From Candidatus Saccharimonadota bacterium (GTDB lineage: Bacteria > Patescibacteriota > Saccharimonadia > Saccharimonadales > Saccharimonadaceae), in NCBI GenBank assembly GCA_017404325.1, contig JAFRCO010000017.1, positions 1-38,567 of the forward strand: 38,567 bases of DNA, read 5' to 3'. A model generated the notes under the pieces. It had not been told where the DNA came from, searched no databases, and worked only from the letters and a program-made list of their open reading frames with translations. The position numbers and the translations under genes are program-made. Positions 16,860 to 23,822 of the stretch are shown in pieces (the stretch's first letter is position 1; every line of letters starts with the position of its first letter).

Positions 16860-17693
16860 TATTCTGTCGATGGCGTCGTTGGCCTCCGAGTCGGCAATCA
16901 CATTTTTAGAACGTGGGACATGGGTGAAAGAAACCGCTTCAAAGTTTTCTAACTTTTTTTGAATATCTTGATAAATTGGGAGGATGTCTTGATTTTTGAT
17001 TTGGAAAATACCATTTAATTGATTAACTACCATCAGACTATCGGAAACGAACCTTGCAGTCTTATAACCAAGTTCAATCGCACGATCAATTCCCTTCTTA
17101 AGGGCATAGTATTCAGCAACACGCGATGTAGCGAAACCAATAAACTCGCCTCCGCGTTCGACAATCTGGCCTTCACTATTAGTAACGCAATAACCAATCC
17201 CAGCTGGGCCAGGGTTGCCACGCGAAGCGCCGTCAACATTAATGGTCATAGAATTCGCTGCTGCGCGTGGAGAGACATGGTCGGATGACATTTTTTCTTC
17301 GATGATCTCTAGGACCGCCATACTAGTTTCGGTTAAACGTGTGCCATTCGAAGTTTCTTTGAGATATTTATATGCGCTATAGCGTTCACGAGGATTCGGT
17401 TTGATATCTCCAGAGATGCCGATCTCATATATAATATATAGATTACTAAGTTGGCTTGAGTCTTCGGTAGCAAGGAAAGTAATGACATCGCGCAGTTTTA
17501 ACGAAGCTGCATCGAGCCCGGTATATTCGTTAAGAGAGCGGGCCATGGCTTCTTCGGGCTGTTCACCAAATTTAATCTTGCCAGTCGGAAGCTCCCAAAA
17601 AACCGGTGACTCAGAACGGCCCCGGCTACGTTTAAAAATTAACACCCCCTCTTCATTCTTGATTAATCCAACTACACGAATTCTTTGTTTCAT
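16845..17693 (-). CDS. fusion of a degenerate Nudix domain and RNase HI
   Basis: The C-terminal half (about residues 147-282) is a complete RNase HI fold that cuts RNA in RNA-DNA hybrids. The four acidic residues are D154 (DGASRGNPG), E194 (RVAEYYAL), D218 (VSDSLMVV) and D268 (IADSEAN). It is the short bacterial/archaeal type without the basic protrusion. The N-terminal half (1-135) is a Nudix fold whose box (38-60) reads GKIKFGE...RSLNEYTGL, so two of the metal-binding glutamates of REXXEE are Ser53 and Tyr57. That suggests binding rather than hydrolysis. ATG 17693 is preferred over GTG 17699 because the GTG is part of the AGGTGG ribosome-binding site. A folded leader precedes it. Confidence 0.85.
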   Translation of the reverse strand: MKQRIRVVGLIKNEEGVLIFKRSRGRSESPVFWELPTGKIKFGEQPEEAMARSLNEYTGLDAASLKLRDVITFLATEDSSQLSNLYIIYEIGISGDIKPNPRERYSAYKYLKETSNGTRLTETSMAVLEIIEEKMSSDHVSPRAAANSMTINVDGASRGNPGPAGIGYCVTNSEGQIVERGGEFIGFATSRVAEYYALKKGIDRAIELGYKTARFVSDSLMVVNQLNGIFQIKNQDILPIYQDIQKKLENFEAVSFTHVPRSKNVIADSEANDAIDRILKKD

Positions 17694-17838
17694 GCCCACC
17701 TATTCTTTAAACCCTATCGGCCCGTTTTCCCCGTAATATATACAAGGTGGGTAAAATCTTATGCGACATATCCACGGATATGAGCCACGAAATCCCTAAA
17801 ACATGATTATTCAGGAAAATCATGCTACCGATAGGGCT
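17694..17838 (-). promoter_or_regulatory. structured 5' leader with anti-Shine-Dalgarno, candidate riboswitch-like element
   Basis: The 145-nt leader starts at a predicted transcription start and folds into a closed domain. CCCTATCGG (17836-17828) pairs with CCGATAGGG (17720-17712). Inside are CATGATT/AATCATG (17824-17818 with 17808-17802) and CATATC/GATATG (17782-17767). A CCCACCT (17751-17745) inside the domain is a perfect 7-base complement of the AGGTGGG ribosome-binding site (17701-17695). Ligand- or protein-controlled hiding of the start is the obvious model. No known riboswitch class is recognised and no T-box sequence is present. Confidence 0.5.
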
Positions 17839-17844
17839 GTTATT

Positions 17845-17853
17845 ATTATATCA
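17845..17853 (-). promoter_or_regulatory. promoter of the structured leader
   Basis: ATGATATAAT on the minus strand (-10 at 17850-17845) overlaps the stop codon of the M50 protease gene. The start is near 17838, at the first base of the outer leader helix. Confidence 0.6.
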
Positions 17854-18484
17854 TATGATAACCGACGAGGAAATAGAAGAAGTTTAACACGGCATTTAAG
17901 CCATTCACCATCAGACTAGAGAAAACTGGGCCTAAAAGAAAGATCAAAACATATATAATAATAAAACCGTAGCGCTCCATAGAGGCAAGGAGAGCGCGAA
18001 CGCTATCCGGGGCTATGGCATAAAGAACTCGCGAGCCATCAAGCGGTGGGATAGGAATTAAGTTAAATAACATAAAACCAAGATTAATACTGACAATACT
18101 AGTAAAAATAAATTCAACCGTGGTTCCACAAGAGCCATAAAAAATTTTCGTATGGAAACCAATTAGAAAAGCAATTAAAGCAAGGAGAAAATTAGTAAGG
18201 GGCCCCGCGAGAGCAACGATTGCCGTTCCCCATTCGCGCCACTTAAGATTATTGCGATCAATCGGTACGGGTTTGGCTCCACCAAAGACTGGAGCATTTA
18301 ATAAGTATAGAACAACTGGTACGATGATAGACATATAAGGATCAATATGTTTAATCGGGTTAAGAGTAAGGCGACCGGCATCTTTAGCGGTGGAATCGCC
18401 AAGCCAATAAGCAACAACTCCATGGGCGAGCTCATGCAAAATAACTGAGCCCACAATAATAATTAGTACGATGATTAAATTCAT
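17846..18484 (-). CDS. M50-family site-2-protease-like membrane protease
   Basis: This is an intramembrane zinc protease-like protein of 212 residues with about five hydrophobic segments. The zinc motif HELAHGVVAYWLGD (residues 16-29) lies at the end of the first helix. The second half of the active site is the NLIPIPPLDGSRVLY block (about 140-154), where the Asp is the third zinc ligand. It lacks the PDZ domain of RseP. It is one base after the MBL-like gene with no Shine-Dalgarno sequence, so translation is likely coupled. Substrate unknown. Confidence 0.9.
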   Translation of the reverse strand: MNLIIVLIIIVGSVILHELAHGVVAYWLGDSTAKDAGRLTLNPIKHIDPYMSIIVPVVLYLLNAPVFGGAKPVPIDRNNLKWREWGTAIVALAGPLTNFLLALIAFLIGFHTKIFYGSCGTTVEFIFTSIVSINLGFMLFNLIPIPPLDGSRVLYAIAPDSVRALLASMERYGFIIIYVLIFLLGPVFSSLMVNGLNAVLNFFYFLVGYHMI

Positions 18485-18485
18485 G

Positions 18486-18932
18486 TTAGTTTAATACCAC
18501 AACTTCTTTAGTGGTCGACAAAGAATCGAAGTTTTTTACTTTCAACTTCTTTTCGGTTCTAGCGGTAAGTTTTAATTCAGTTACCATCGCATCAACATTG
18601 CCCATCGAAACAATCAGCTTAGGCTCAATCTCTCGAATGGCACGAATTGATGATGTACAAAGTACGTCAGCAACAATATCATCAAGATTTTCCTCAATCC
18701 CACCAAGAATACCAATGTGGATTCCTCCGATTTCAGCATCATAGATAGTTTTTCCAGATTCGGTAGCAATACCTCGAATAGCGACGTCTCCAATTTCAAA
18801 TTCACCAGGTCCAGAAATTTTACCAACAGCAAGACCAGCATCAATAACTGCCTCTGCAATATTGAATTTAATAGTGGTTTTCTTTGTAGTAATAATGATT
18901 TCGTCCTGGTTGCGGCTTTCAATTTCGAACAT
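18486..18932 (-). CDS. MBL-fold-like protein lacking the metal motif
   Basis: The 148 residues look like the core of a UlaG-type metallo-beta-lactamase-fold protein (GPGEFEIGDVAIRGI, then a strand pair, then GNVDAMVTELKL), but the HxHxDH metal site is absent. Catalysis is therefore unlikely and the assignment is by texture only. AGGAGGAAAA precedes the ATG. It lies between the winged-helix gene and the M50 protease in the thrS operon. Confidence 0.55.
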   Translation of the reverse strand: MFEIESRNQDEIIITTKKTTIKFNIAEAVIDAGLAVGKISGPGEFEIGDVAIRGIATESGKTIYDAEIGGIHIGILGGIEENLDDIVADVLCTSSIRAIREIEPKLIVSMGNVDAMVTELKLTARTEKKLKVKNFDSLSTTKEVVVLN

Positions 18933-18940
18933 TTTTCCTC

Positions 18941-19546
18941 CTATCCTTTGATTATTTTTTCTGGATCAATTATTTCAGTAATTTCCATTTCGAGCACTTC
19001 ATCAATAAAGCGATCGTGAACACTTTTTCGATAAGAATAGTCATCTTGGGACATAATGACGTAGTTGATTGGTTTTCCTTGTCGTTTTTCAATCACTTCA
19101 GCCCAACGGGTTAACTTTTTAGTTTTATCATTGCCGACGATAAGAAGATCAATTCCGTCTTGGCCTGGAAGACGATTTGTCACAACAAGCGCTTTTAGAT
19201 AATTTTTGACTGGACGAGAATATTCTTCCCACGTAGTTTCTTTAATATCTTTTTCACGGCTTGTATCAATTTTTTTCGAGAAAATATCAATTAGTGGGCG
19301 ACAAAAAGGATGTTTATTGTTCGCCGAGTAATAAACTTTATTATCAAAAGTCTCGTTTTTAATAATGCCGATACTTTCGAGATTTAATAGTTCCCTTCGA
19401 ACCGAATTAATCTGTTCGTCAATAACTCTAGTCATTTCACGAACATAAAAACTTTTTCCGGGATTTTCAAAAAAGAGTTTTAAGAGCTTAGCGCGAGTCT
19501 TCGACCCAAATAATTTTTCAGTAGGATTATTATTTTCTTTACTCAT
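18941..19546 (-). CDS. winged-helix DNA-binding protein with nucleotidyltransferase-like C-domain
   Basis: Residues 12-75 form an ArsR-like winged helix (KTRAKLLKLFFENPGKSFYV, VRRELLNLESIGII, and a beta wing YYSANNKHPF). Residues 100-170 resemble a minimal nucleotidyltransferase fold (DLLIVGNDKTKKLTRWAEVI), though the catalytic GSxxxG and DxD pattern is not clear. Such fusions occur in CPR and archaea and are presumed regulators. It begins one base after miaA ends. No target site is visible. Confidence 0.65.
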   Translation of the reverse strand: MSKENNNPTEKLFGSKTRAKLLKLFFENPGKSFYVREMTRVIDEQINSVRRELLNLESIGIIKNETFDNKVYYSANNKHPFCRPLIDIFSKKIDTSREKDIKETTWEEYSRPVKNYLKALVVTNRLPGQDGIDLLIVGNDKTKKLTRWAEVIEKRQGKPINYVIMSQDDYSYRKSVHDRFIDEVLEMEITEIIDPEKIIKG

Positions 19547-19547
19547 T

Positions 19548-20288
19548 CTATAAACATTTTAGCACATATGAATAAACTTCTTCAAGTTTTAGCCAAACTA
19601 TGTTTTTGTTTCGTTTAAACCAAGTCATCTGACGTTTGGCTAGATGCCAATCTTCATAAAAGCATTTCTCTTTTGCCTCTTCTAGGCTTATTTCTCCATT
19701 TAAATACTTCCAAGCAAATTCATAAATGTCACTTTTCATGGCCTGATTATCCCAGCCATACTTTTCTACTAAATATTTAGTCTCGTCGTAGAGTTCTTTT
19801 GAAAACATTTTTTCTATGCGTTGTTCTAATCTTTGACGCAGCTCTTCTGTTTCCCAACTAATCCCAATTAATAAATAGTCCCCTTTGATATCTGTTCTGT
19901 CCGAACAAGTTTTTTGCTCAAAATCGCCAATTTTCTCACCGGTTGGGCCTTTGAATTGATAATCATAAATCAAAGCATCAATATAAAGCCCAGTTCCACC
20001 AACAATAATCGGAACTTTCCCACGCGCTTTAATATCTTTAATTTTTTCTTCGGTGTAGGCTTTCCAATCAGCAACAGTAAATCTTTCGCCAGGTTCAACT
20101 AAATCTAAACCATAATGCGGAATACCGGACATTTCTTCTTCGGTAGGTTTTGCGGTACCAATATCCATCCCTTTATAAATAGCGCGAGAATCGGCAGATA
20201 TTATTTCTCCGCCGATTTTTTTCGCAATTTTAATCGAAACCCCTGTTTTTCCAGAACCTGTAGGACCTAAGATTATGATAGTTTGCAT
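19548..20288 (-). CDS. miaA: tRNA dimethylallyltransferase
   Basis: MiaA transfers dimethylallyl from DMAPP to A37 of tRNAs that read UNN codons. Present are the P-loop GPTGSGKT (8-15), the ADSRAIYKGMDIGTAKP substrate segment, GGTGLYIDAL, and the C-terminal AKRQMTWFKRN. At 246 residues it is shorter than the usual 300 or so, having lost most of the C-terminal helical part. It starts inside the last 16 bases of thrS, so the two are translationally coupled. No dimethylallyl pathway genes are in the window. Confidence 0.93.
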   Translation of the reverse strand: MQTIIILGPTGSGKTGVSIKIAKKIGGEIISADSRAIYKGMDIGTAKPTEEEMSGIPHYGLDLVEPGERFTVADWKAYTEEKIKDIKARGKVPIIVGGTGLYIDALIYDYQFKGPTGEKIGDFEQKTCSDRTDIKGDYLLIGISWETEELRQRLEQRIEKMFSKELYDETKYLVEKYGWDNQAMKSDIYEFAWKYLNGEISLEEAKEKCFYEDWHLAKRQMTWFKRNKNIVWLKLEEVYSYVLKCL

Positions 20289-22018
20289 AGATAGTCTGCG
20301 AGCTTCGAGAGTTTAACCTTCTCCTCTTTATCACGGAGGCGAATGGAAACAATTCCCTCTTCAACATCTTTCGGGCCAACGATAAGAATCGCAGGAATCT
20401 TCATTTCGGTCGCGCGTTTAATTTTCTTGCCGAGAGAATCCGCTGATTCGTCGATTGTATATCTTAATTCGTTATACTTTAAAGGTTTTTCAAGGACAAT
20501 ACCGTCGAGAATTTTAGTGATTTTAGCAACGTAGTCGCCAATTTTGTCATTAATCGTTAGGACACGAACCTGTTCCGGAGCACACCAGAATGGGAACCAA
20601 CCACCAGTGTGTTCGATAAAGACCGAGAGGAAACGCTCGATCGAACCGAGAGTAGCATGATGAATCATGACTGGGCGTTCTTTTTCGCCTTTACTATTAA
20701 TAAATTCAAGGCCAAAGCGTTCAGGCTGGACAAAGTCTAATTGGATAGTTGCCAACTGATGTTCTCTTCCGATAGCGTCTTCGGCCATAAAATCAATCTT
20801 CGGACCGTAGAAGGCAGCTTCGCCTTCCTGTTCGAAATAATCTAGTCCGTTATCAATCGCAGCTTGTTTAATTTGTTTCTGAGCCATGTCCCAAAGTTTT
20901 TTATCGCCAAGATATTTATCTTCATCAGAGCGATAAGAGAGACGAGCGCGGAGTTTCTGCATCCCCATAGTTTCGTATAATTCCTTAACGATTCCGACTA
21001 GGCGTTTGACTTCGTCTTTAATCTGGTCATTGCGACAGAAGACATGAGAATCGTCCTGAGTCAAAGAACGGACACGAGAGAGACCACCAAGCTCACCAGT
21101 CTTTTCATCGCGATAATCGGTTGTCGCTTCCATATAGCGAACTGGCATGTCACGGTAAGTACGAGGACGCGAGGCAAAAATCTGAGCGTGATGCGGACAG
21201 TTCATTGGTTTCATGGCGAAATCTTCGCCACTGACCTGGGAATGAACCATGAATAACTCATCGCCGAATTTTGCATAATGACCAGAGGTTTTATAGAGAT
21301 CAGTTTTTGTAATATGCGGAGTCCAGACTTTCTTAAAGCCTTCTCTGCCGCGGAGGCTAAGCGAATAATTTGCCATTAATTCGCGAAGTTCAGTCCCGCG
21401 TGGGGTGAACAAAGGTAGCCCAGCGCCAACTAAATCCGAAAAGCAGAAAAGATCGAGTTCTTTACCAAGTTTACGATGGTCACGAGCCTTAGCTTCTTCT
21501 TGTTGTTTTAGGTAAGCGTCAAGCTCTTCTTCGGTTGCAAAAGCAACACCGTAGATACGAGTTAACATTTCCCTTTTCTCGTCGCCACGCCAATAGGCTC
21601 CGGCAATTCGAACCAATTTAAAAGCACCAATTTCAGATGTATTCTTTAGGTGCGGACCTTTACAAAGATCGGTAAAAATATCGCCAAGATCATAAAACGA
21701 TATTTCGGAGCCTTCTGGGAGCTCTTTAATTAATTCAATCTTATAATCCTGTCCGTTGTCACGAGCCCAGTCTAAAGCTTCGGTCTTAGAGACAACACGT
21801 TTTTCCATTTTAAGCTTACGGGCAACAATGCCGCGCATTTTTTTCTCAATCTTAGTTAAATCTGTATCAGAGATTCTTGTTGTACCGAAATCAATATCAT
21901 AGTAAAAGCCGTTTTCAATGGCCGGCCCGATACCAAATTTCACCCCTGGATAAAGTTCTTGGACTGCCGCCGCAAGAACATGGCTTAGGGTATGCCGCAT
22001 GTTTTCTAAATCGTTCAT
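20273..22018 (-). CDS. thrS: threonyl-tRNA synthetase without the TGS domain
   Basis: ThrRS charges tRNA-Thr. The 581 residues start directly with the editing domain, whose metal site is intact: H9 and H13 in HTLSHVLA and the CKGPH pair. The class II core and zinc site follow (PMNCPHH, HHATLGSIERF), and the last 90 or so residues are the anticodon-binding domain. The approximately 60-residue N-terminal TGS domain of E. coli ThrRS is missing. GAAGGG lies 8 nt before the ATG and a TGATATAAT promoter 23 nt upstream. It heads the operon thrS-miaA-wHTH-MBL-M50. Confidence 0.96.
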   Translation of the reverse strand: MNDLENMRHTLSHVLAAAVQELYPGVKFGIGPAIENGFYYDIDFGTTRISDTDLTKIEKKMRGIVARKLKMEKRVVSKTEALDWARDNGQDYKIELIKELPEGSEISFYDLGDIFTDLCKGPHLKNTSEIGAFKLVRIAGAYWRGDEKREMLTRIYGVAFATEEELDAYLKQQEEAKARDHRKLGKELDLFCFSDLVGAGLPLFTPRGTELRELMANYSLSLRGREGFKKVWTPHITKTDLYKTSGHYAKFGDELFMVHSQVSGEDFAMKPMNCPHHAQIFASRPRTYRDMPVRYMEATTDYRDEKTGELGGLSRVRSLTQDDSHVFCRNDQIKDEVKRLVGIVKELYETMGMQKLRARLSYRSDEDKYLGDKKLWDMAQKQIKQAAIDNGLDYFEQEGEAAFYGPKIDFMAEDAIGREHQLATIQLDFVQPERFGLEFINSKGEKERPVMIHHATLGSIERFLSVFIEHTGGWFPFWCAPEQVRVLTINDKIGDYVAKITKILDGIVLEKPLKYNELRYTIDESADSLGKKIKRATEMKIPAILIVGPKDVEEGIVSIRLRDKEEKVKLSKLADYLCKLS

Positions 22019-22040
22019 TTTGTTTTCCCTTCTTCAAGTA

Positions 22041-22049
22041 ATTATATCA
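22041..22049 (-). promoter_or_regulatory. thrS operon promoter
   Basis: ATGATATAAT on the minus strand (-10 at 22046-22041), followed by a leader of about 18 nt that carries the GAAGGG ribosome-binding site. Confidence 0.65.
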
Positions 22050-22065
22050 TAAAGAAGTGGAAAAA

Positions 22066-22998
22066 CTATCCTAATAGCAACATTACCATAATGGGCATAG
22101 TAATCATCGAAAAAATGGTTGAAATAGTAACAAGCTCAGATGCTTCTATAGCGTTGCCACCATATTTGACTGCAAATAAGCCTAAAGAGGTAGCCGTTGG
22201 AAGAGCTTCTATAAGTGTACAAACTTGAACTACTTCTGGTGGAAAATTTAATAAGGTCAACATACCCCAAGTAGCCAGAGGCCCGACGATGAGTTGCGTG
22301 ATTGCCGTAATGGCTAGTCGCCATTTCTTTAAGACTCTGAAGATCTTCGATTGAGAAAGCATAAAGCCGATACAGATGATTGATAGGGGCGTAGTGGCGC
22401 CACCTACAAAACCGACTGCGTCGGTCACGAGATTCGGCAACTTAATATTTAATAAGAACAGAACCATGCCTAAGATTACCGCGATAATATTAGGATTAAA
22501 GATTACCGAACGGATTAGTTTAAAGGTGATTTTGTGTTCAAATAACCAAATACCATAAGAAAATAGAGCAATATTAAAAGCAATGATAAAACCACAATAG
22601 GCTAAAATGCCGTTCGGGCCAAAAGTGCTAGAAACAATCGGATAGCCTAGAAAAGTAGCATTGTTAAACACAAGGCCGAATTGAGATTCGTATGATAATT
22701 CCTCGCCAAAAAACTTTTTGTTGAAAATAGCTTTCGCAAGGATAATCAACATCGACATCACCAAAACTCCACCTAATAAACCAGAAAAGAATAAATCGGC
22801 AGAGGCTTTATCATATGAACTAGGAAAAGCCATAAAAAGCGAGGCTGGCATAAAAATAACAAGTAATAAGTTAGTGATTTCTTGATTAGTTTTTTTAGAA
22901 ATTAGTTTTAGTTTCCCGAGTAAAAATCCGAGTAACAAAATTAAGGCAATAGTGCCAAGCCGACTATAAAACTGACTAAGTTCTATTTCCATAAGCAT
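22066..22998 (-). CDS. AEC-family transporter
   Basis: The 310 residues form about ten hydrophobic helices in the two-times-five arrangement of the auxin efflux carrier (AEC) family, with LLVIFMPASLFMAFPSS in the first half and FMLSQSKIF/LPTATSLG in the second. Family members export auxin or take up malate and other small acids, and the substrate cannot be told. CATAAT ends five bases before the ATG at 22998, with a second in-frame ATG six bases on, and no ribosome-binding site, so a leaderless start is likely. Confidence 0.88.
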   Translation of the reverse strand: MLMEIELSQFYSRLGTIALILLLGFLLGKLKLISKKTNQEITNLLLVIFMPASLFMAFPSSYDKASADLFFSGLLGGVLVMSMLIILAKAIFNKKFFGEELSYESQFGLVFNNATFLGYPIVSSTFGPNGILAYCGFIIAFNIALFSYGIWLFEHKITFKLIRSVIFNPNIIAVILGMVLFLLNIKLPNLVTDAVGFVGGATTPLSIICIGFMLSQSKIFRVLKKWRLAITAITQLIVGPLATWGMLTLLNFPPEVVQVCTLIEALPTATSLGLFAVKYGGNAIEASELVTISTIFSMITMPIMVMLLLG

Positions 22999-23023
22999 AT
23001 TGTATTATGAATATTTTTTAAAA

Positions 23024-23683
23024 TCAACGTTTGCCGGCGCCGCCACGAAGGTTTAAAATCTTATGAGTTCTTCTAATGACATCCGCAGTATCATCGTAGA
23101 TTCTTACATTACCACCTAAAGCTTTATGAAGCTCATTTTTAATGTCGCTGAATTGAGTACAACCGAGAATCACTTCTTTAGGGTAAAAATCCGTACCAAC
23201 AAAAGATCTTAAGATTGTTTCTCTAATTTCGTCAAACTTTAGTTCCCCATCATCAATTTTCGGAACCCAATCATCAAGAGTAAGAGTTTTGATTTTTCTC
23301 TTCATGCGAAAAACAAAATTATGATAATTAATAGTTTTCGCTACAGCTTTCGTAGTTAAAATTAAGGTATCATATTTAATAAAAGTGCTTGGCTCCTCGA
23401 GATTAAAACCGAGAAATTTTTGATTTTTATATTTCCGTTGAAAATATTTAAGACTAGTTAAAGACAAAAGATAATTAGCAAAAATGATGAGGTCGACTTT
23501 ACCAAGATAAGGACGAAGAGCGTCCTCAGCGACTTTGCGCGCAGATTTCGGGTTTGCTAAAAGTTTATCGGTATTTCGCCAATCTATAACACGGATTACT
23601 TCCACGACTGGAAGTTTTTCTTCTAAGCAGTCCGCAAATGATTCTCCACCATAACCACTATCAAAAATTACAATTTTTAACAT
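23024..23683 (-). CDS. glutamate/aspartate racemase-like protein missing one catalytic Cys
   Basis: The fold is that of MurI: VIFDSGYGG at residues 5-13 and GCTQFS at 174-179. The second catalytic cysteine is kept (C175), but its partner His is Gln177. The first catalytic site, usually ACNT, reads FANYLLSL (68-75) with Ala69 for Cys. A two-base racemization should not be possible. It may be a one-Cys lyase or binding protein, or a decaying gene. GGAGGAGAAAGG precedes the ATG. It is divergent from the next gene. Confidence 0.75.
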   Translation of the reverse strand: MLKIVIFDSGYGGESFADCLEEKLPVVEVIRVIDWRNTDKLLANPKSARKVAEDALRPYLGKVDLIIFANYLLSLTSLKYFQRKYKNQKFLGFNLEEPSTFIKYDTLILTTKAVAKTINYHNFVFRMKRKIKTLTLDDWVPKIDDGELKFDEIRETILRSFVGTDFYPKEVILGCTQFSDIKNELHKALGGNVRIYDDTADVIRRTHKILNLRGGAGKR

Positions 23684-23806
23684 TTAAAAATAACCTTTCT
23701 CCTCCGTTAGCGTGAATTTTAACACAGAAAATAATTCGAAAAAGCTTAGATCCAAAAGATATGAGACGAATGTTGCATATCTTTTAAAAAGTACTAATTA
23801 TGGTTA

Positions 23807-23815
23807 TGGTATAAT
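23807..23815 (+). promoter_or_regulatory. extended -10 promoter of the 851-aa gene
   Basis: TGGTATAAT (-10 at 23810-23815) leaves seven bases to the ATG at 23823. There is no convincing -35 and no Shine-Dalgarno sequence. Confidence 0.65.
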
Positions 23816-23822
23816 TTTCTTG

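Noticed and set aside
17694-17838. T-box or known riboswitch in the Nudix-RNase H leader
   Set aside because: No T-box AGGGTGGNACC sequence and no conserved core of any riboswitch class I can recall.
23712-23822. N-terminal 37-codon extension of the large unknown gene
   Set aside because: An extended -10 box lies within it and ends seven bases before ATG 23823, so the extension is probably untranscribed.
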